Positions 51,001 to 61,400 of a stretch of DNA of 64,000 nucleotides are shown here, one piece after another. Both the position numbers and the translations under genes were made by a program. Within the stretch, counting starts at the first letter, position 1; each line of letters starts with the position of its first letter. The notes below the pieces were generated by a model. It searched no databases and was not told where the DNA came from. It saw only the letters and a program-made list of their open reading frames with translations. This DNA is from Alviniconcha marisindica (lineage: Eukaryota > Mollusca > Gastropoda > Provannidae): the NCBI GenBank assembly GCA_018857735.1, contig JABMCL010003210.1, positions 434,569-498,568 on the forward strand, written 5' to 3'.

Positions 51001-54000
51001 TATGAATTATAACCATGCAAATTGCAGTGCTTTGGCATCTCAACTGTGAAATGATGGGTGTGCATGTACCACTTTGTGGTGAATTAATAGTGAGTATATG
51101 ATAGTACAAATATGTCTTTAAAATTTCAAAATAATGGTTTTGAAAGTTTGTGAAAATTGTGTTAGTTTTGGAACAAAATGGTTTGTAGGGACCCTGTGTG
51201 GGGAGACTGTCATTGTTAGCTAATTGCATTAACACACTTCTTGTTGTTGCTGACCGCTTTTGTAGGGCACCATTCTCTGCTCTCAAGCATACTCACTGTA
51301 CCCTTGGGTGTATTTAACTATTTTTCTTCTTTGCATTATTGCCTGATGTAATACTTTGCTTTGCCCTGTGACCATCCAGGTAAGCGGTGTACGTCAGAGG
51401 ACTACAAGGACTGGTCACTGCCTGACGCATACCCCGATGCAGGCTGCCTGCTGGGGCAGAAGCTGGTGTACAGGCGCCGTATCGCGCACGCCGTCTGCTA
51501 CAACGGACACGACTTTGTGCGCGTTAAGGACCTGCGTAATTGTACTTGCACACGCGATGATTTTGAGTGGTGAGTGTGGTGCTTTGTTTGTTGGCTTTCT
51601 CTTTGTGATATGGACAGTGCTAACTGCACAGCTGACTTTGATGATCCGCTGTAAGGTCAGGCTGGTTTTAGTGCCTTTGTAACTCAAACTTTGATGATCC
51701 ACTGTACAGTTAGGCTGATTTTTGAGCCTTCAGAACTGAATTTTTGATGATCCACTGCAAGGTCAGGCTGGTTTTTGAGCCTTCAGAACTAAAGTTTAGA
51801 TGATCCACTGTAAGTGTAGGCTTGTTTTTGTGTCTTTGGAACACAGTCAGCTGAAAAGAGTCCAACAAACTTCTGATCAGGATACACTGTTGTGATAACT
51901 TGACTGGGACATTGTGTTTGTAGCCTTAACTTGACAGGGACATTATGTTTGTAGCAATGATGTAGCATTGACTTGTTTGAGACATTGTTTTATAGTATCA
52001 ACTTGTAGATAATTTATGTGTATGGAATAAATGACCTTTTAGTTCTTTTTTATTTCCATGTACATGATTGGTGGTAACGTCCATGCTTGACAACAGCTTT
52101 GTTTGTATCAGTGTTGAACACACACACTTTCTGCTTCAGTGACTTTGGCTACAAGATCAGCGAGACTTTGTTCGCTAATGAGTGCGTGCGTGATGAGTTC
52201 ATTGATGCGTCTTTGGTCCACCGCATTCCTGACCCTTGCCCCCCGGGCACCTTCTACACCTACACACACGGGTAAGGTGGATTGGTTGTTGGATTTGTTT
52301 GTTGGTTGGACTTGCTTAACTGGGAGTGGTCTCTGGAGAGGTTCTGGCAGGGGCTGAGATCCCAGTCCCAGGGGATGGGGGAAGAGGGAGACTATGCCTA
52401 GCGCTATGCCAGTACCTGACTGTTGAAGCAATCAAAACTCTTGTCTCTGGCATTGTTCTCTCAATGCTAGACTATTGTAGTTCGTTTTTGTCTGGCTGCC
52501 CACTTTACCGTCTCAGTAGACTACAGAAAGTTCAGAACTCTGCAGTGAAACTGGTTTTCAAAGTATGCAAGTGGGATCATGGGCAACCTCTTCTGCAAGC
52601 TCTCTGTTGATTACCGGTCCAAGACAGAGCAGACTACAAAATGTTGACTGTCTGTCACAACTTCATCTCTGACTCATATCTTGCCTTTCTCTGACCTCAC
52701 TGTGTACAGCCCTTCCGGGCAGCTTTGTTCTTCTGCAGACATACTTTGTGCCCCTATGTTAGAACAAAACCCTTTGGCAAATGCTGTTTCTCCTATTGTA
52801 CTCCAGAGCAATGGAATTTGCTCTCTTCTGACATCTGTCACATTCAGTTCTCCTGTGGGCCTTCAAAAGTGCCTTAAAAATTCACCTCTACAAACTGTAC
52901 CACAGCGAGTGATTTCAGACTGTCTTCATATTTGCATGTGCCCCCCCCCCCCCCCCCCTCCCCCACCACTCACTCCTTGTTACATTCCTTCTGTGTGCAT
53001 GGGTGTGACTATATAATTATTGTTTTTGAGGTTTTAATGTACATTTTTTGTTGGTCTTGTGAAGCATGGTGTGCTCCCCTTTGTCAGTGAGATGTGGCAT
53101 TAAAGTAATGACCTCTGTTATTGAACAGTCACCACCAGAAATATTTCTGCACGAAGATGGGCAGCGATGAGAGCTATTTTAACATCTCATGAATTGTGGG
53201 GATCAACGTTGCTAGACAGTGTCCACTAACCACAAGATTTAAAGAGAAAGGAGAGCCGAAGTGGTGGCAGATGCATACAGTTTTACATCAGGACTTCGCT
53301 GATGGTGGTGATGGTATTTCAGGTACCGGCGGGTGGCAGGAGACACCTGCTCAGGTGGAGATGAACACAGATATGCACCAAGGATGTACTCTTGTCCTGT
53401 CAGAGGTATGTGCTCTCTCAGCTTTTCAGACTAATGACCAGTTGCAGTTGGGTAGTTCAGAATTTGAATCCTGAGTAATAATGAATGGACACAGTCACAG
53501 AAAATGAGCATTCAGTGAGCAGTGTCATGGACACAGTCACAGAAAATGAACAATCAGTGAGCGGTGTCATGGACACAGCCACAGAAAATGAACAGTTGGT
53601 GAGCAGTGTCACAGATACAGTCACAGAGCGGTGTCATGGACTCCGTCACAGAAAATGAACAGTTGGTGAGTGGTGTCACAGACACAGTTACAGAGTAGTG
53701 TCATGGACACAGTCACAGAAAATGAACAGTCGGTGAGCGGTGTCACGGACACAGCCATGGAAAATGAACAGTTGGTGAGCTGTGTCACAGAGCAGTGTCA
53801 TGAACACGGTTACAGAAAATGAACAGTTGGTGAGTGGTGTCACAGATACAGTCACAGAGCAGTGTCATGGACATGGTCACAGAAAATGAACAGTTGGTGA
53901 GCGGTGTCACAGATACAGTCACAGAGCAGTGTCATGAACATGGTCACAGAAAATGAACAGTTGGTGAGTGGTGTCACAGATACAGTCACAGAGCAGTGTC

Positions 54001-54327
54001 ATGGACACGGTCACAGAAAATGAACAGCTGGTGAGCGGTGTCACAGATACAGTCACAGAGCAGTGTCATGAACACGGTCACAGAAAATGAACAGCTGGTG
54101 AGCGGTGTCACGGATACAGTCACAGAGTGGTGTCATGGACACGGTCACAGAAGATGAATAATAATAAAAAATCATTCTTATAAAGCGCTATTCTTTAACC
54201 AGAGTTAAACTCACTGCGCTGTACAAACATCTTATCACAAAAACTACATTAGCATACATTTCAGCAAACAAAACCTTAATTATTGTAGCTTAAATTACCA
54301 TTATCGCCTATTGAACATTAGACACAC

Positions 54328-54420
<93 letters not shown>

Positions 54421-55359
54421 TAATGACATGCGCACACCAGTCTCTGCTCGTCTACTCGTATAGCAATTAACAAAATATTAATGATCTCAAACAACAACAC
54501 CATTTGAATCTGTCTTTTCACCCACCCAACCTGTGCCTCCTTCTCTTACCTAGATCTCTCATGCTCTCTCCCTTCCCCCCTTCCCTTCCCCCTCTCCCTA
54601 TCCATATGCATCCATCTACATTCAACTGCCACACACAGACACAAATTTCTTCAGATTCTACCGGGGCAAACAAGAAGGTTTTTGGCTACGATTTGAATTG
54701 AGACAGTGTTGATGAGCAGTGTCACAGATACAGTCACAGAGCAGTGTCATGGACACGGTCACAGAAAATGAACAGTTGGTGAGCGGTGTCACGGATACAG
54801 TCATAGAGTAGTGTCATGGACACACTCACAGAAAATGAACAGTCGTTGAAAGGTGTCATGGACATGGTCACAGACAATGAACAGTCAGTGAGTGGTGTCA
54901 TGGACACAGTCACAGAAAATGAGCATTCAGTGAGCAGTGTCACAGACAGTCACAGAAAATGAGCATTCAGTGAGCAGTGTCACAGTCACAGAAAAGGAGC
55001 ATTGAGTGAGCAGTGTCACAGACAGTCACATAAAATGAGCATTCAGTGAGCAGTGTCACAGACAGTCACAGAAAAGGAGCATTCAGTGAGCAGTGTCACA
55101 GTCAGTCACAGAAAATGAGCATTCAGTGAGCAGTGTCACAGAAAAGGAGCATTCAGTGAGCAGTGTCACAGACAGTCACAGAAAATGAGCATTCAGTGAG
55201 CAGTGTCATAGACACAGTCACAGAAAAGGAGCAGTCCCTCATGAAAGTGAACAGCCCTTGCGGATGCATGAAGCTGTTAATGTAGTCTAAATTAAATCAG
55301 TGGATTCTGTGAATGTGCCCTGCAGAAACTGACTGACCTTTCTCCCTCTACCCTGCTTC

Positions 55360-55423
<64 letters not shown>

Positions 55424-58400
55424 TGCACATGAATGCACACTCGCATGCATGCATGCACTCACATGCTAGCATGCACCTCCTGACACCCCCCCCCCACACA
55501 CACACACACACACACACATACATGCATACATACACATGTACTGACTTGCAGATATACACTTATGTACATGCATACATACATGCATTGCACACACTTCAGT
55601 CTTCTCCTTCCAGTGTTCAGAACAAACAAATTCAATGTGTGTGATTTTCAGAGAGGTCCGAGTTCATTCTGGTGGCGGGGAGAGATCGTATCCAGGCCTT
55701 CATGGACATGGACAATTTCCGCCCTATCAATCTGTACACTGTTCCTGCTGGCCAGAGGACTCGCATCAATGCTGTGGCCTTTGACTATGCCAAGAACCAG
55801 CTCTTCTGGAGCACCCTCATGCCAGCTATGATACAGGTGGGGGGGGGGGGGGAGCTGGGTAGGAACTTTATCCAGAACTGGACCTTTTGGATTAAACTAC
55901 AGGAGAAATAACAAGCAAATGATTGAGGCTTTATTTAAGTCTGGAAGAAAATAGGGGGGGGGGGGGGGGGGGGGGGCAACCTCATGATGAAAAAAATCCC
56001 ACTCCTGTTATAAAGAATATATTTGGTGCATCACTCCATCCTGGAGCTGAATCAGCTGTTCCTTACCCAAAGTCAAACAGAGAGAAGAGGAATTGTGAGA
56101 AATTTGATCCATTAGTATTATTGTGCTGGTTGCCAATGTCAGACAGGTGTTGTGCTACCTGCATGGCCACTGGCACAGAATTGTGACAGGATATTGGCCC
56201 AGTACAAACCAAAAATAACAAAACCCCAAAGAGTAGGCGGTAGACTCCCATCTGCCTGGGAGAATGCTTGGGAAGAATTGGACCTTTGTCATTCCCCTCC
56301 TCCAGAGAAGCACCAGTGCTGCAGCCTTTGACTCAGTCTAAGCCCAGCCTCTCTGTGGCATCAGCATGCCTGATACAATACCACCAAGACACAGAGCTTG
56401 CGTCTTTGCTTTAGATCCCAGTGAAGGCATTTTTGTGATGGAGCTTACACAGTGAACCCCCATCAAAGACAGAGGGCAGCACACGCATGGATGTGATGAT
56501 TTTGTTTATCCACAACAGTGCTGAGCAAGTGGTCTGCTTTTATTTCAGTCTGTGACCTTGAACTCCTCTGCAAACCGCTCGACCAAGGTACTGGCCCAGG
56601 GTCGCATGCGGCAGGTGACCTCCCTGGCCTACGACTGGACTGCCGACACCCTGTACTGGGCCGACGAAGATGAGAGTGCCATTGAGATGATGCGCAGCGA
56701 TGGAAGATTCCGCAAGCGTCTGATCGCCGACCACTCACTGGTCATCCGACCCACCAAGCTGGTGGTGGATCCAATTCATGGGTGGGTGTGGGAATTGAAG
56801 AGCATAGTCGCTTGATTGTGTCAGTGTTGTTGTTGTTGTTTGATGGAATCACTGTGTGCGTGTGTGGGTGGTGTGTGTGGTGTGGATCTGTGTGTGTGCA
56901 TGTGTACATGCTCAGGCACAAACATGCACTGATGCAGCTGAAGGGATTGTTCCCTGATCATGTGGTCAGGGTGCTGTGGAATGTCCTGCTGAAAAAGCAG
57001 TTCTTCCCTCACTTTTTGTAGTCCTGTTTTCTCATGCTGTAGGTGTATTATTTTGGTCTGACAGTCTCATTTCATGTTCTATGTGGGTGAACTACACTAT
57101 GCTGTGTTGTCCTCATTTCCCCTCCAATCTCATTCGGCATCCTAGCTGGATGTACTGGCTGGAAGCCACAGCGGGTCAGAACCGAATCATGCGCGCCTGG
57201 ATGAGTGGGGAGTCCAGCTCCATCAGCTCCGTGACGGAGTCCTACCTGCACAACACCCCTCAGGGACTGGCGCTGGACATCGTCCACGAGCACCTGTACT
57301 ACACCGCCGCCTACGGCAACCAGATCATCAGGATGGAGCTGGACGGGAGCAACGCGACGGTGATGACTCTGCCCAGGCTGTCGGTGCAGAGTCCCGGGGC
57401 CATTGCCGTCTTCAAGGTGAGCTGGGGAACATGCAGTGACTTCATAGGTGATGCCAGTTCATCTTTTCCCCACAGTAGACAGATTTCTATCAGTTGCTTA
57501 CATGCCAAATGTACAAAGGAGAGAAGAGAGAAATGTAGGAAACAGTATTTGAGTACTTGTTTTTCCAATCAGGACAACACCCGAGCATTGACATCTGTTT
57601 GGAATAAACTGATGTGTGTGGTTGCAGGATACATTGATTGTGAACATTGCGCATGTCATACATGAAAGAAAGAAAATAGACAGCCTCCCTCTTTGACCAC
57701 ATTTGTTAGCTTTGAGCCACAGGGTAGGTGATTTACAAATTTCCATTATTATTACTACTACCAGTAATGGCAAGACTTGCGTGTTGTGCAGGACGACTTG
57801 ATTTGGGTCAACAACTTGGACCGGCAGTTGATGACAACCTCCACTGTCGATGATGATGTGGTTCTGGTCATGAGGTCCTTCAACTTCACAGTGGTGGACA
57901 TGATGGTCGTCTCTCACATCTCTCAGAGTGGTCAGTGTAGTCTCCACACTTCTCTCTCCCACATCTAGTAATTAATAATAATGAAAGTATTTATAAAGCA
58001 CAAATCTTGTCCATAGAGACTGTTTTAAGTGCATACATGCACACGCTCACACGCATGCACGCACACGCACTCATGCATGTACGCACACACATACACACAC
58101 ACACACACACACACGAACATGGAGCATATTATCTACCCTTTTCCTGTTTGTTACATATCTCTGATAGGTCAGTGTACTCACCACCATTTCAGTTGGTTTA
58201 CTCTCACATCTATGAGAGCAGTCAGTTTTCTCTGTCTGGCCTCTCTTAGAGCAGTCAGTTTACTCTCACATCTCTGAGCAGCACATCTCTGACCAGTCGG
58301 TTTACTCACACATCTCTCAGCACAGTCAGTTTACTCCAGCATCTCTAGGCCCAGCCAGTTTACTCTAGCATCTCTCAGCACAGTCAGTTTACTCCAGCAT

Positions 58401-61400
58401 CTCTAGGCACAGTCAATTTACTTTAGCATCTCTCAGCACAGTCAGTTTACTCTCGCACGTCTCAGCACAGTTTACTCTAGCACCTCTCAGCATGGTCAGT
58501 TTAGCAGCTCTCAGCATGATCAGTTTACTCACACCTCTCAGCATGATCAGTTTACTCACACCTCTCAGCATGGTCAGTTTAGCAGCTCTCAGCATGATCA
58601 GTTTACTCACACATCTCAGCATGATCAGTTTACTCTCACCTCTCAGCATGATCAGTTTACTCACACCTCTCAGCATGATCAGTTTACTCACACCTCTCAG
58701 CATGATCAGTTTACTCACACCTCTCAGCATGATCAGTTTACTCTCACTCTTTTGAGCACAGTTAGTTCACTTGCACATCTCTGACAGTAGTCAGTTTACT
58801 CTCAGTCTACTCTCACACCCCCGAGCACTGTCAGTGTACTCTCGCATTTTTTGAGAACAGTCAGTTTACTCTCACATCTTGAAGAACAGTCAGTTTACTC
58901 TCACATCTTGGAGAACAGTCAGTTTACTCTCACATCTTGGAGAACAGTTTACTTTCACAACTTGGAGAACAGTCAGTTTACTTTCACATCTTGGAGAACA
59001 GTCAGTTTACTCTCACATCTTGGAGAACAGTCAGTTTACTCTTGCATCTTGGAGCACTGTCAGTTTATTCTCACATCTCTGAGCAGAGGTTCTGTTTGCT
59101 GTCACATCCTGCGGTCCCACCCCTACGCCCATTGACCTGTTGACTTGCTGTGCAGCTAAAGGGGCGTGCAGTCCTCCCAGCGCCCCCTGCTCCCAGCTGT
59201 GCACACCGCGGCCCCACCCCACTGATGGCTCGCGGCAGAACCGCACCTGTAAGTGTGGAGACGAGTTTGGCTTTGAGCAGCACAGCTCGGGTGACCAGCG
59301 CTGCCATTGTGAAGGACATGAACAGATCTCTGCTGATGGCTTCTGCCACCTGCAGAACAGCACAGGTGTGTTTCACGCTGGGTGTGGGTTGTGGTTGTAC
59401 AGGGTGGAGGTAGTGTGTGTGCATGTATGAGTGTGTCAGTACAAGTGTATGTGGGTCTGCCTGTCTGCCTGCCTGTGTGTGTGTGTGTTTCAGTCTGGGT
59501 GTGTGTGTGTGTGTGTGTGTTTTAACAGTGTGTACAGGGTGGGGGTAGTATGTGTGCCTCGCTGCCTGTGTACAAGTGTATGTGGGTGTGGGTGCTTGCC
59601 TGCCTGCATGTGGGTGTTTGTGTGTGGGTGTTGGGTATGTGCATAGGTGCGCATTTATGTGTGTGTTTATGTGTGTGCTGTAGGCATGCCAAATAGTACT
59701 TCATGCCACAACTTGTGTTCAGTTTATTCACTTACAGTCACAGTCAAATCATGAAGAATCTTGTCATTTTTGGCTTGGCCAATACACATATTACAATACA
59801 TTGATTACAGTGTATCATGCCACCACTTGTTCATAAATAAATGTTGTTGTCTTTTGCTTACAGTACAAAACTGTAGTGCGGACCAATTCAAGTGTCTCAA
59901 TGGCCGTTGCATCCCAGCCCAGTGGCAGTGTGACAGCGATGATGACTGTGGTGACTTGAGTGATGAAACTGACTGCCGTAAGTGACATTTGTGGACCATC
60001 TTTTTCTAATCCTTAAATTTTTTCTTATTATTATGCATTAGGTTGCTGCTTGCATTCTGCAGTAGTGAGGAAGCAGCCTCACGGCAGACCCTTGCTCTTT
60101 CAGTGGGGTTCAGATTCCACTTACACAAGTCTGCCTCAGTGTTCAGCTGCAAGCCAAAACCTCAACATTGCTCTTTACGAGCTTGACACATGGATGGAAA
60201 AGTCAGTATTCCATGGATGAAAGGAAGTGCAGTTGATTTGCCACTTCTAAAAATTAAGTGTCTTGACAGAATGAGTTGTTCGGTGTTGATTTTTTAAATG
60301 AAAAGTTCATAGCATGTGTGTGTCTGTACTGAAGTTTCTCTTTTACTGAATCATTGGTGTAAAACTGGGCCTTTGGGGTGCCGGATGAGCCTTAAAAAAT
60401 GGCCAGCTGTTCTTTGCTCTCTAACATCATTCACAGCACTGCAGCATTTACAGAAGTAAATTGACCCCAATCAGGAGTTGCTGACAATGTCATTACTAGC
60501 ATCTCATTGTCTCTAACCAGAATGTTTATGCCACAGCAAAAAAATGTCTTTTGTGTTTGAGTTCCATGCCAGGATTACATTTAGCTCCAGTTGTCTTCAT
60601 GACATGACAAAACTGCATGTTTGAAATCCCTGAAGTCAGAGTGCGGTGGCTGGAGAGGTGGGGCATGCTGTACTTGTATGTGACTTAGTGCCAAAAGGTG
60701 CGCAAGAAAAGAGGACAGAGGTACTAGAAAATAAAGTTGACAGGATGTGAGTGAGTAATGCATTTTTTGAATGAACACTTATGAAGTCATCCACCAATGA
60801 AGGGAGAAGGCAGTGCTGCTCTTCGTTCCTGAGAAATTTGACTTTCAGTGTGATTTGTGACAAGATGTTGAACATTACACATTACAACAAGCCCACATCA
60901 CTGTGCTGCTAATCATGCAGTAAACTGTGAAAACCCAACTGATCTTACAAGATGTGATCCACATGAGTATTACCAAGTAAACTGTTGTTGTTCTGTGTCA
61001 CACAGAACAGCATGCTACGCATAGTTTGTTGCAATACATAATGTTCAACATACAGCCAGTCTTGAACATTTTTAAATGAATAAAAAGCAACACATTTTGA
61101 AACATAAACAGTTATTCTTTAATAGAACAATATGTGACAAGGAAGATTTGATGATTTTTTCCCTCAAATTTAAGCTTTCTTGACATAAACAGCAAATGAT
61201 GTAAGAAATATGTTGAACATTACTATTTCAACAAGATGTACAATGCTGTTTGTTTCTTGATGAAAATGATAAATCAGTAACTTTTTATTACAGTAGAGTA
61301 TAAAGACAACTATTTCCATGTGAACAGTTTTTGCTGCATTAATTTTGTTGTAGTGGATAGCATAATGTTAAATAGACGACATGGTACTTTGTTTTTCATA

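Noticed and set aside
53465..55230. Regular repeats considered as a CRISPR-like array
   Set aside because: Units are contiguous, with no unique spacers, in an animal gene intron; it is a minisatellite.
58413..58755. Leucine/serine-rich repeat frames on both strands
   Set aside because: Translations of the 27-bp minisatellite unit (nine codons), not a leucine-rich repeat protein.
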